Shown here: piece after piece, positions 1 through 8,267 of the stretch
How the letters are laid out: every line of letters starts with the position of its first letter
Position numbering within the stretch: the stretch's first letter is position 1
Assembly (NCBI GenBank): GCA_000697455.1
Contig: JNET01035372.1
Location: forward strand, 1 to 18,514
DNA from: Basidiobolus heterosporus B8920
Taxonomy: Eukaryota > Basidiobolomycota > Basidiobolomycetes > Basidiobolales > Basidiobolaceae
DNA: 18,514 nucleotides
Reading direction: 5' to 3'
Translations under genes and position numbers: made by a program
The notes under the pieces: generated by a model
Seen by the model: the letters and a program-made list of their open reading frames with translations, nothing else
What the model was told of the DNA's origin: nothing
Databases searched by the model: none

Positions 1-190
1 AAACGATGGGCGTGTCAAAGTCGATGTCCCAAGCCGGAAATAGACACTATTTGAACCATTTCCAAACCCGCAGACAAACAGAGGAACAAGTGATCAATCT
101 GCGGGAAACTAGGCTATTTGGGCCATATTCTATTCATGCTCTGGATTTAGCTGAAGTGTTAATCGGAGTCCAGACCAAACAATCATTTAA

Positions 191-196
191 TATAAA
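191..196 (+). promoter_or_regulatory. candidate TATA box of the small peptide gene
   Basis: TATAAA lies 97 nt upstream of the peptide gene's ATG at 293. With initiation about 30 nt downstream, the leader would be roughly 70 nt. No other core element is obvious, so the assignment rests on position and sequence only. Confidence 0.4.
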
Positions 197-292
197 CATC
201 GGTCATTCTGCACCTGCCTTGCTCACATTCTCAATTCTCCATCTCATCATACATCCAGTACACGACCAGTACGTGCCTAGTACACACACAAA

Positions 293-442
293 ATGCTCTC
301 CAAGACCGCGTTCCTTCTGCTAGTATATCTTATGCTAATATACCTCGTCTACAGCGCGCCAATATCCATCGAGAATGTTGCTGAAGCACACCAACAGCCA
401 ACAAAGCGAAATTGGTACTGGAATCCGGATATCACGTTTTAA
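293..442 (+). CDS. small secreted peptide precursor with a Kex2 site (pheromone-like)
   Basis: This is a single-exon ORF of 49 codons. Seen: residues 5-21 are strongly hydrophobic (AFLLLVYLMLIYLVYS) and end in a plausible signal-peptidase site at S21-A22-P23. A short polar propeptide (about 22-37) follows, then Lys38-Arg39, and the protein ends with ten residues, NWYWNPDITF. Signal peptide, short pro-region, KR and a short aromatic C-terminal peptide is the architecture of kexin-processed fungal peptides such as alpha-type pheromones. Release of a decapeptide is therefore inferred. The gene has its own TATA box (191) and AATAAA (485), supporting a real transcription unit. Only one peptide copy is present, and I do not recognise the peptide family. 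It could also be an effector or signalling peptide, or a chance ORF, though the combined signals make chance less likely. Confidence 0.6.
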   Translation: MLSKTAFLLLVYLMLIYLVYSAPISIENVAEAHQQPTKRNWYWNPDITF

Positions 443-484
443 CCAACCACTGCCCAACTCAATGTTTATAATGATCTAAATTTA

Positions 485-490
485 AATAAA
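485..490 (+). terminator. polyadenylation signal of the peptide gene
   Basis: AATAAA lies 43 nt after the stop codon of the 49-residue peptide gene. It fits a compact 3' untranslated region and separates this unit from the Pho88 gene. Confidence 0.4.
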
Positions 491-620
491 TCTGTACATA
501 CGCTTTGCTAATCATAACTGAGAACCGAATCTTTTTTTTTTGGAAAGGAACACTGGGAAATATTCTATTTCAATTGTTTAACAAGCAGTGTTGACTCTTG
601 GTGTCTTGTAGAATCATAAA

Positions 621-1501
621 ATGAATCCTCAGGTAGGAGCCGATAATTAGCCTTTACTTTTGTTTCCCCACTCATCTCTATATGTCAGGTACAAAACCTT
701 GTTATGGTCCTTGGTTTAATCCAAGTGGTAAGTTGGCTTTTGCCCATTCTCCAGTCACTACGTAAGCTAACTAGTCTTTGCGTTTCGTGATATTCTGAAA
801 GGCCCGCATGTTGAATCTTGAAGATCCAAATAAAGTCTTTTGGATGCGTTTACTTCATCTTACCTCGGTTGGCATCATTCTTGGTTTATGCTTTTACGTT
901 AGAACTCGCATCAAGGCCAAAAATGGTATTTTACTTAGCACGTCATCACATCCTCAACTAGTCTAACGAGGGTTGTTTATCAGATACTACCGAGCTTATG
1001 TATATTGAGCCCAATACATGGACTGGAGAGTAAGTTTCTATCAAGAGCCTTTGTTATAAGCGAGAAACTGAGTAGATTTCCTTCTTATTGTAATGTAGAG
1101 AGGCTGTTCCTATTACCACCACTTATTGCGACTACGATTGTGCTGAGCTCACGAAGATTGTGAAGCAGACCTTTATTTCTCTCTGTATCTTGGCCTTCAT
1201 TCATCTCAAGTGGGGCTACGTCCAACCTCTTTTCCTTCAGACCTTCATGCCTTTCAAAAGTCTTTTTGAAAACAAAGTGATCCAGATCCACTTTTTCAAT
1301 AAGAGAGCCGAGGGTGATCTGAAGCGTCCTTGGAAGGTTGCTTCACCATTTGGGTAAATATACGTCTACTTGATATATCCTTGGACCATGGCACCTAACC
1401 TCGCCCATTCCATCAATAGAAACTCTGGTCCCAAGCCAATTACCAAGAAGGATCTCAAGAGAGCAGCTAAGGCTGCTACCAAGAAAGACAAGGGATTATA
1501 A
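621..1501 (+). CDS. PHO88: Pho88/SND3-family ER membrane protein
   Basis: Six exons, 621-632, 689-727, 802-925, 984-1029, 1099-1353 and 1420-1501, give a 185-residue protein, close to the roughly 188 residues of yeast Pho88. All junctions are GT-AG and every exon keeps the frame. Recognition rests on the MNPQV start, the LEDPN motif after the first hydrophobic segment, the RIKAKND segment after the second, a third hydrophobic stretch (FISLCILAFIHLKWGYVQPL), and a lysine-rich tail ending KKDKGL. In yeast this protein is the ER component Snd3/Pho88 of the SRP-independent SND targeting route and was first linked to phosphate transport. The ER location is inferred from the family. The first coding exon is only four codons (MNPQ), which makes an automated start call error-prone; the match to the family start supports it. 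Confidence 0.9.
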
Positions 1502-1594
1502 GGATTCCTGTCCTGCTCCCGTACTTGACCTAATTTATTGGTAGTATCGAAGCTCGGTCTATTTTAACAATTTTTTTAAACCTTGGTAACACTG

Positions 1595-1600
1595 AATAAA
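1595..1600 (+). terminator. polyadenylation signal of the Pho88 gene
   Basis: AATAAA lies 94 nt after the Pho88 stop codon, in AT-rich sequence, at a normal distance for a fungal 3' end. Confidence 0.4.
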
Positions 1601-2216
1601 CAAGAATCAAGCATTACCATCGATCGTATCATTAGCCCTAATATTCCATTCTAAGAATAGTTGGCAACTATTGATTACTAACCCTTCCATACGTTAACCT
1701 TGCTGACTTTCCATACATTGACGTTCACCTAGGGAGTTAACCCCAAGCCTTCCGCGCCTCGACTTTCACCTTCATTCCAGTCTTTGATTGGGCATTGAAT
1801 AATTAATGAATGCACACACCGTTTGCCATATAAACAAATCCAAAGCCGCAATCATAACTTGTATCCGTTGCATGTTTTCATTGTTTAGGAGAGAATAGGA
1901 ATCCCGGGGATCACAATATTGTAACCTTCTATTGATGATCTTAGTACCGTAGCTGCCTCTATCCAAGATCCTGGCTGCCTTCCATTCATGATCATAATTG
2001 CCTTCTAGTGATGATGAGATTCAGTTCATTTATTGGCAAGGTTCCCTAATGGCAGTTTGGGGCTTTCAAGCAGCAAAAACCTATAAACGGAGCGATTACA
2101 ACGTGGGTTGCTAGGAAAGATTGCAGTGAGGGTGGATCATCCAGTAGTGATAATCAAAGTTCACCTTTATTAGCCTACGTTGCACCTGCCCCACTAACTC
2201 CCGAAAAATTGTCAAG
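1601..2216. other. intergenic region without a recognised gene
   Basis: This stretch separates the Pho88 3' end from the arrestin promoter. It is moderately AT-rich with no repeat array. A 64-codon reverse frame (1772-1966) has no recognisable motif or coding context. I see nothing further in it. Confidence 0.5.
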
Positions 2217-2224
2217 TATAAAAG
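2217..2224 (+). promoter_or_regulatory. TATA box of the alpha-arrestin gene
   Basis: TATAAAAG lies 45 nt upstream of the ATG at 2262. This implies a very short leader of about 15 nt, which supports 2262 as the start codon. Confidence 0.5.
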
Positions 2225-2261
2225 AAACAAGTCAACAAGAAATCCCTTCACCATTATTGCA

Positions 2262-3332
2262 ATGTTCAGCTTACCTCACGTAGATTCCTCGCCACAGCTA
2301 AACGCTGAGCACATTCAAATCAATTTAGACAACGACTCGCTAACCATGTACGGCTCATCGCAAGAGTCAGTTGGATGCGTGCTACGTGGAACCCTATGCT
2401 TTAGCCCTCAAGAGCATATGAAGGTTAGGTCTATTCATCTCAAGTTCGTTGGTAAAGTCAAGATCAATGGTGGTATTGGTACGTATCCTCAGATTCTTCT
2501 GTGGCTGTGATGGAAAACTAACTTCTTTCCTTCAGATCTTCCCAAACATGAATACGATGTAATCAGACACAAGTGGACATTCCTGGAGGCACGTCGGGAT
2601 TCTTATCTGATGGCACCCAAAGCCTACACTTACGACTTTGAGCTTCCGCTTCCAGGAGATCTGCCCGAGTCCATCGATGTGAATTCTGGAAAGATCGTCT
2701 ACAAGTTGGTGGCGACGGTAGAGCGTCCAGCATTTCATTTCGACATGAAAGGGGGTCGTACGGTGGAAATCAAACGAGCACCACTTCCATCTACCGATGA
2801 CTATTTGCAACCCACGATGATCAATGGAATCTGGTTGGATAAGTTTGCCTATCAGATCTCCACTCCTGAAACAACCTACACTGTAGGTGATCAATTTCCA
2901 GTTTTGTACAGCTTCTGCTCCTTTGAGCCCGCTTTCAAGATTCGCAAAATCAATCTCGTTTTACGGGAGTTTATCTCCTATAACCTCAAGGGAGGCAAAC
3001 CAATCATCAAATGGCATGATCTCAGTAAAACCAGCCAAGTCTGCAATGAGCATGCCTGGGAGGGCTATCTAAACGTTCAAATCCCCAAACGTGCCTATCG
3101 TGACAGCGAGAGCAACTACATTAAAGTATTCCACAAATTCTTTGTCGAGATTGAGACCGAGGAGGCTGGCGGTGAGCGGAAGACACTACATCTATTGCTC
3201 CGGGTGGGGGTCCAGACTGCTCTGCAGAATGAGCTCTCGCAAAGTCCACCAAGCTATCAAGCAATGACCACCTTTCACGGGATACCCCCACCACCCTATA
3301 CCAGCTCATGTAATAACACCATATGCATATGA
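2262..3332 (+). CDS. alpha-arrestin-like ubiquitin-ligase adaptor
   Basis: Two exons, 2262-2478 and 2536-3332, flank a 57-nt GT-AG intron and give 337 residues. The N-terminal half has the arrestin pattern of a beta-sandwich: a GCVLRGTLCF strand, then VRSIHLKFVGKV, then YDFELPLPGDLPES. The second half (from about WLDKFAYQI, with TYTVGDQFPVLYSF and a long LVLREF strand) resembles arrestin-C. The last 30 residues carry two PPxY motifs, PPSY (310-313) and PPPY (324-327), the known docking sites for WW domains of Rsp5/Nedd4 ligases. By family, such proteins recruit the ligase to plasma-membrane transporters or receptors for ubiquitination and endocytosis. The specific cargo cannot be told. At 337 residues it is shorter than many yeast ART proteins, with almost no N-terminal extension and a compact tail. 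Confidence 0.85.
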
Positions 3333-3429
3333 TCCGCCCTATTTCCAAAAACCCTTAGATTAATCAGCGAGTCATTCTTCTCTATAGTACATTTGTAAAT
3401 ATACTAATCCTAAATGTAATCCAGAATTC

Positions 3430-3435
3430 AATAAA
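3430..3435 (+). terminator. polyadenylation signal of the alpha-arrestin gene
   Basis: AATAAA lies 97 nt after the arrestin stop, in AT-rich sequence. Confidence 0.4.
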
Positions 3436-3551
3436 TCCTCTACCAGATTAGATGATCTATGGAGCACGTGGTGACGAAGTGTGCCGAACATTGGAAAACC
3501 CCATTTTATGGAAGATTGATATTAATAGACTCTTCCACCATCACTCTTACA

Positions 3552-3587
3552 CCCTCGCCCTCACCCTCACCCTCACCCTCACCCTCA
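3552..3587. repeat. (TCACCC)n hexanucleotide microsatellite
   Basis: Six tandem hexamers occur, the first diverged (TCGCCC-like) and the rest perfect. The unit resembles a variant telomere hexamer. A 67-codon frame across it reads as a Pro/Ser-type repeat and is a consequence of the microsatellite, not a supported gene. Confidence 0.9.
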
Positions 3588-3664
3588 TGCTTCTGCTTTC
3601 TCTTCCTAGGTCCATTTAGTGCTACAGTTTGGTGCCACAAGACTGTACTTCTAATGCCGTGATT

Positions 3665-4020
3665 GTAAGGGTTAGGGTCTCAATGAGGCGTCAATTCCGG
3701 TTTCGTCCCTACTCAACTATCTTGCGCTACATAGAAAGTAAGGGCTATAATTAACTTTACCCCACATTACACTCAGGGTGTGACTCGATGCTTAGAAATC
3801 AGTTGGTTCTAATACAAACTACCCTAACCCTATTTCTTATCTGGATAACGCAAGTGTAACCCCATCCCCAAACCCTGTCAACTACTTCAGTGATGTTATG
3901 CTTCTCCAGTAAGGCCATTACATGAATTCTCAATCTTAACTATCTCGGAGGCGTATGAGATCAAGAGTCATACTCATCTTTTCTAGAAGTAAGCAACTGG
4001 TTCTAACCCTAACCCTAATC
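3665..4020. repeat. scattered telomere-like TTAGGG/CCCTAA motifs
   Basis: Short runs occur on both strands: GGGTTAGGG at about 3668-3676, ACCCTAACCC at 3821-3830, and CTAACCCTAACCCTAATC at about 4003-4020. Each run has two to three units only. The flanks of the last two are similar (both have AGAA, a few bases, then TTGGTTCTAA or CTGGTTCTAA), hinting at an old local duplication. They may be interstitial telomere scars or sites for a TTAGGG-binding factor; the sequence does not decide. Confidence 0.6.
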
Positions 4021-4073
4021 CTTGTACTAATTGCTGATCCACATAACTAACCAGAAATGATTAGAACTATATG

Positions 4074-4154
4074 ACATCGCATCTCACATCTCGCATCTTG
4101 CATCTAACCCTATCTCGCATGTCACATCTCACATCTCACATTTCACATCTCACA
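4074..4154. repeat. degenerate CACATCT/CGCATCT short tandem repeat
   Basis: About ten imperfect 7-8-bp units (CATCTCA, CATCTCG, CATCTTG and similar) run head to tail, interrupted by one CTAACCCTA telomere-like unit. No coding potential is visible. With the flanking 3333-4556 sequence, this is a gene-free block of about 1.2 kb between the arrestin and tetraspanin genes. Confidence 0.75.
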
Positions 4155-4556
4155 CGCTAATTCGAATATCCAAAATACAGATAACCATTTGATAGAAAAT
4201 TCGAACGTTGTTTCGAGATTGACAGCTATATCCCAATTTTCCTCAACAGAAGCTTGTGACTATCTCTTACATCAGATGTACCAATCAATGCTATCCCTCA
4301 GTTAGCAGCTTTTGAACCTCCGTTCACGTGCAAACCAATCTATCAAAATAGATCAGAGAAGAAGCAAACAATCATCAAGTTTAGTTTGCGTTCAAAACAG
4401 TGATTACATGCAGTGAGTACAACTAATGATCATCGTCCCTTCCACTCGATCAGCTTGGATATAATGGGCTTCAAGTTCCACCTCATCCATTGCCTTCGCT
4501 TGCGTCTCTAAAGAAAAAGAACGAATAACACACAGATTCATAGCTAAAGGTAAGGA

Positions 4557-5559
4557 ATGAATCAGTCCCATCCAAACATAAGGAAGAGTGTTGCAGAATC
4601 ATTGGCGGATACCCTGGTTACCAACCATGATTCAACCACTGATGTATGTTTGCCCAAGTCCGAGAAGCTCACAAATGAAATCCGATATGTGAATCGGGCA
4701 AACGATAGATACCTGCTGAGCACAGATGATGCTATTCATAAAAGATGGACGAAATCCAAGTGGGCATTGCTTGTGGCGAACGGTCTGGTAAGAGCATAGA
4801 ATCCTTCCAACAACTGCAGGTTTACTTATGGAAACAACAGCTATTGGTAGTGTCTCTGGCGATCTTTTTCTTCATCCTGGTCACCTATTCCAAAGGTAAT
4901 TGTTGGCTAATTCATTTCAATCATCAACCCTTAACACATATTATATACATATCATTTCCACACTAAAAGGCTACCTTAGAGCTGAAGTAATGGTTACCGG
5001 AAATAGTGGTCTTATGGGGGTACTAACGATCCTCAGCTTGGTCGGGATTGCCAATTCAATTATTGGTTATTACGGGATTTTGAAGAATGACCGCAGGATT
5101 CTCACCATCTGGGTGTTAGTTCTATGGGTGATGCTTGTTTTGATTACTGTAGTTGGCTATCTGGCGTACAAGCGCCAGTTGTGGAATCTGCGAGCTAAGC
5201 TTGGTCATCAATGGAGATCGTTTGGCTACCAGGAGCGTCTAAACATTCAAAACAACGTAGGCTTCTCTAGATGCCTGATTATTCACACTCTTACTAACAA
5301 TCCCTCCTAGTTGCATTGTTGTGGCTTCAAAGGCCCGTTTGATCATGCTGCACTTTCTAATAAGTGTTATTTACGTAGTCTATTACCCGGATGCTTGGGA
5401 AAATATTATCGATTCAGCGACCGGGCCTTGAAATTACTTTACATTTCAGCGTTTTCCTTGCTAATCCCTCAATTGTATATAATCTTTGTTTCGATTCTAT
5501 GCGTCAATCATGTCAACAATCGATTCAACAAGAACCCCCCTCCCTCGCTCAATCGATAG
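4557..5559 (+). CDS. tetraspanin
   Basis: Four exons, 4557-4787, 4841-4895, 4970-5256 and 5311-5559, give 273 residues. A 76-residue polar N-terminus without a hydrophobic segment precedes TM1 (about 69-93, with the Asn often seen there). TM2 is about 110-133, TM3 about 139-162 and TM4 about 231-255. The diagnostic tetraspanin Cys-Cys-Gly is at 194-196 (LHCCGF) in the large extracellular loop, with two more cysteines at 210 and 219, giving the minimal four-cysteine set. Tetraspanins organise plasma-membrane microdomains; fungal ones are known from appressorium function and development. The first intron acceptor is a choice: AG at 4840 gives a 53-nt intron and an intact TM1, whereas AG at 4819 gives only 32 nt and breaks TM1 with charged residues. 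The third intron has a clear TTACTAAC branch site. The subfamily is uncertain. Confidence 0.8.
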
Positions 5560-6044
5560 AACACTTTGTTTAAGAAACGCCTAGATGACTGGCCTCCATT
5601 TCCCTGGTTTACCAATGTTGCCCACGGATATCCACCTCGGAATACCTCCATATATACGTCCTCACTCGTGAAACATATGTATATATATACGATGCTAGCT
5701 ATATAATGAACTTTTGAATGCATAACAACGTCATTTTAATTAATCCATAAGGTTTTGTTGAATCGAGATGACTCTCTGATCGCATATTTACCACATTGGC
5801 TCCACCTTTTCATATACAGTTACCTGTTTTATTCCCACAAGAAAGCGATGATCTCATATCTGTGTGCGATTTTCAAGGTTAATAAAGTCTAAATCTGCCA
5901 TATTGGTATTGGAAAATAAGTCGATCGGTACATTAAAGAGAACATTCAATTTTACGCCAAAACCCATTTCAGTAGGGACCTTGATTGAAGGGCGTTGAAG
6001 GTGTTTGATAAAATCTAACCGGAGTTCGAATTCCGTGATTGTCC
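5560..6044. other. intergenic region between tetraspanin and GH9 genes
   Basis: It holds the tetraspanin 3' region, an AT-rich stretch of TATATA-type sequence (about 5676-5706), and the upstream region of the GH9 gene. No further gene or RNA was recognised. Confidence 0.5.
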
Positions 6045-6054
6045 TATATAAAAG
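6045..6054 (+). promoter_or_regulatory. TATA box of the GH9 gene
   Basis: TATATAAAAG lies 60 nt upstream of the ATG at 6114. The open frame continues upstream through it without an ATG, so the TATA box argues that translation starts at 6114 and not further 5'. Confidence 0.6.
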
Positions 6055-6113
6055 TGACAAATGATCATCATAAACTTTATCTAGTTATCCTCGAATTCTC
6101 TTCCAGATCAACC

Positions 6114-7949
6114 ATGAAACTTTTGAGTTTGGCTTCTACTCTAGGCTTGCTTACATTATGCTCAACAGACCCAGTAGCAGCTCGTAGACTTGCCAAGCGT
6201 GCAGAGGAAGAAACTCGTGACAATGGGACCCCTGAGGATCCTCGTATCACTCCTTCTGGCCCATTAGCAACTGGTAATTACACTGCCCCCAATAAGCCTG
6301 CATACGATTACTCGGAGGTTTTGCATAAATCCCAGCTTTTCTATCACTCTCAAAGATCCGGGAAGCTTCCCTACCAACGATTAGCCTGGCGCACAGATTC
6401 ATGTGTGGATTGTAAAGGCGAATACGGTGAAGACCTAAGCAGGGCATGGTATGAGGCTGCCAATACTATGAAATGGTCACAACCATTGGGATACACTATC
6501 ATGCAGCTAGCGTTCAACATTTTAGCATTTGGGGATGCTATGGAGGCTGTCAATGAAAAGAAAGAAGCTATGGAGAACCTTAAATGGGGGACTGATTACT
6601 TGATTAGTGCACATCCCGCTCCACTTGCTTTTGTGGCCCAATTGGGGACCTCTGCTGTAGGCGATACTGATGTGGATTTCGGTTATTTTGGCCCACCAGA
6701 ATTCTATGACGAGTATGTTCCTCTTGGCATTAAACATACCGCCTTCTATGTTACCCCCGACAACCCATCTTCAGAAATCCTTGGTATCGCCTCAGCTGCT
6801 ATGGCGGCCTCTTCCGTGGTGTTTAAGGATTCGGATCCCGAGTACGCCAAAACTCTACTTGATCACGCGGCTCAACTCTATGACTTTGGCACCAAACATA
6901 TAGGCACCTTCATGAACTCAACCGATGGTAATTGGACAACCGTCAAAGAATGGTACCCTTCCACAAACTGGCAAGACGAGCTTGGGTTGGCCGGTGTATT
7001 CCTCTACCAAGCCACCAACAATCAAACCTATCTTGATGAGGGGGTAAAATGGTATACCGCCGCATACAATGGAGGCTACGAATGGTCATGGGATGATCAG
7101 GAAGGCGCTTGTCATGTCCTCTTGTATCACCTCACAAAAGAAGAAATCTACAAGACTAACGCACGCCGATTCTTTGATTCTTGGCTTCCGGGTCCTGACC
7201 AAGTCGTTAAGCAGACCCCACGCGGCCTCTCGTTCATTGAAAGATGGGGGTCCTTGTCTTATTCCGCCAATGTGGCTTTCGCCATGATCTATCACGCCAA
7301 GGATCTCGGCTACGATGATCCTTATTCTCAAAAGCTCCTTAATCATGCTACGCAGCAAATCAACTACATCTTAGGCGATTGTGGTAGATCCTGGGTAGTC
7401 GGATTTGGAAAGGATTATCCTCAGCGGCCCTATCACAAGGCTAGTTACAACTCCTATATTGACTACCCAATGAAAGGTCAGCCACAGTCTTCTGTAGGAA
7501 ACGATTTCCTGAATAGCCTGACAAAGAATAGGTTCATTCTCTACGGTGCCTTAGTTGGCGGTCCTGATGAAGATGACACATTCTTTGACAACCGTAAGGA
7601 CTATGTTTACACCGAAGTTACGCAGGATTATAACGCCGGCTTCCAAGGCGCGCTTGCTGGGTTGATTGACTGGTATGGCTCTTCCAACTTCCAAGCCTAC
7701 AGCGATTGTAATCTGGATCTTGGTTGGGACCATCCCAATGTCACTGCACAAAAACCACAATACTCCAAAGATGATTGCTATCACACATGTAACACAGGTT
7801 GCACGAAAAAAAGCGATAGCACAGTGGCATCCACCAATAACACAGACAGCAAGGAGTCCGAAGAAGCCACATCCAGTGCCACCTTATTGAGAATAAGTGA
7901 CTTGCTGCTCTACACTGTAGGTTTCGCTATGTTCTACTTGACAAATTAG
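6114..7949 (+). CDS. secreted, probably GPI-anchored GH9-family protein
   Basis: An intronless 611-residue ORF. A signal peptide (1-22, MKLLSLASTLGLLTL core) and a Kex2-type KR at 28-29 precede an (alpha/alpha)6-type GH9 catalytic domain from about 64 to 522. GH9 landmarks are YDYSEVLHKS and RSGKLPYQR (64-89), WRTDSC (92-97), the GEDLSRAWYEAAN block (103-117), WGTDYLI (158-164), RPYHKAS (438-444) and EVTQDYNAGFQGALAG (501-516). Known GH9 endoglucanases use two Asp in a DAGD motif to hold the nucleophilic water and a Glu as acid. Here the Glu is kept (E501), but DAGD reads EAAN (114-117), so activity is uncertain. A Cys-containing Ser/Thr-rich stretch follows, and the hydrophobic end (LLLYTVGFAMFYL) without a cytoplasmic tail suggests a GPI anchor. 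Several N-glycosylation sequons are present (55, 273, 303, 542). The start was chosen by signal peptide and TATA position. Confidence 0.85.
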   Translation: MKLLSLASTLGLLTLCSTDPVAARRLAKRAEEETRDNGTPEDPRITPSGPLATGNYTAPNKPAYDYSEVLHKSQLFYHSQRSGKLPYQRLAWRTDSCVDCKGEYGEDLSRAWYEAANTMKWSQPLGYTIMQLAFNILAFGDAMEAVNEKKEAMENLKWGTDYLISAHPAPLAFVAQLGTSAVGDTDVDFGYFGPPEFYDEYVPLGIKHTAFYVTPDNPSSEILGIASAAMAASSVVFKDSDPEYAKTLLDHAAQLYDFGTKHIGTFMNSTDGNWTTVKEWYPSTNWQDELGLAGVFLYQATNNQTYLDEGVKWYTAAYNGGYEWSWDDQEGACHVLLYHLTKEEIYKTNARRFFDSWLPGPDQVVKQTPRGLSFIERWGSLSYSANVAFAMIYHAKDLGYDDPYSQKLLNHATQQINYILGDCGRSWVVGFGKDYPQRPYHKASYNSYIDYPMKGQPQSSVGNDFLNSLTKNRFILYGALVGGPDEDDTFFDNRKDYVYTEVTQDYNAGFQGALAGLIDWYGSSNFQAYSDCNLDLGWDHPNVTAQKPQYSKDDCYHTCNTGCTKKSDSTVASTNNTDSKESEEATSSATLLRISDLLLYTVGFAMFYLTN

Positions 7950-8057
7950 GGTTAATATGACCTTCTTCATCTTCATATTCGATGTGGTAGCCAGCATTGA
8001 ATAGAAATATGTATATCATTTATATCATCTGAACATCTACTAGAATAATCCAATCAT

Positions 8058-8063
8058 AATAAA
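8058..8063 (+). terminator. polyadenylation signal of the GH9 gene
   Basis: AATAAA lies 109 nt after the GH9 stop. The convergent PI31 gene ends with its own signal at 8229-8234 on the other strand, so the two 3' ends need not overlap. Confidence 0.4.
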
Positions 8064-8149
8064 GAGATTCGATCGATTTGAGTGTTCATTCATCCATCCA
8101 TTTATCCATATTCATAGGTATGAAGGCCATTCATCAGATAACGGATATG

Positions 8150-8177
8150 GAGGGTAATATCAAGAGGGTAATATCAA
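8150..8177. repeat. perfect 14-bp tandem duplication
   Basis: GAGGGTAATATCAA occurs twice head to tail, between the convergent GH9 and PI31 genes. It is probably a simple slippage duplication. Confidence 0.9.
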
Positions 8178-8228
8178 AATGGTGGATTTCTGAGGGCTTC
8201 TCAACGTTTTTTATAACACAGGGCAACT

Positions 8229-8234
8229 TTTATT
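8229..8234 (-). terminator. polyadenylation signal of the PI31 gene
   Basis: AATAAA on the minus strand lies 34 nt past the PI31 stop codon. Confidence 0.45.
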
Positions 8235-8267
8235 ATTGAAAGGTGGACGGAAATTTAATATCACTAT

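Noticed and set aside
6-323. 105-codon open frame overlapping the peptide gene
   Set aside because: It has no recognisable domain, passes through the presumed TATA box, and overlaps the better-supported peptide precursor in another frame. It could be part of an upstream gene's last exon, which cannot be decided from this window.
3459-3662. 67-codon frame across the TCACCC microsatellite
   Set aside because: It is a by-product of the repeat; there is no domain or splice context.
5990-6040. tRNA-like B-box (GTTCGAATTCC)
   Set aside because: No matching A-box, anticodon stem or acceptor pairing could be built around it, and the GH9 TATA box lies immediately downstream.
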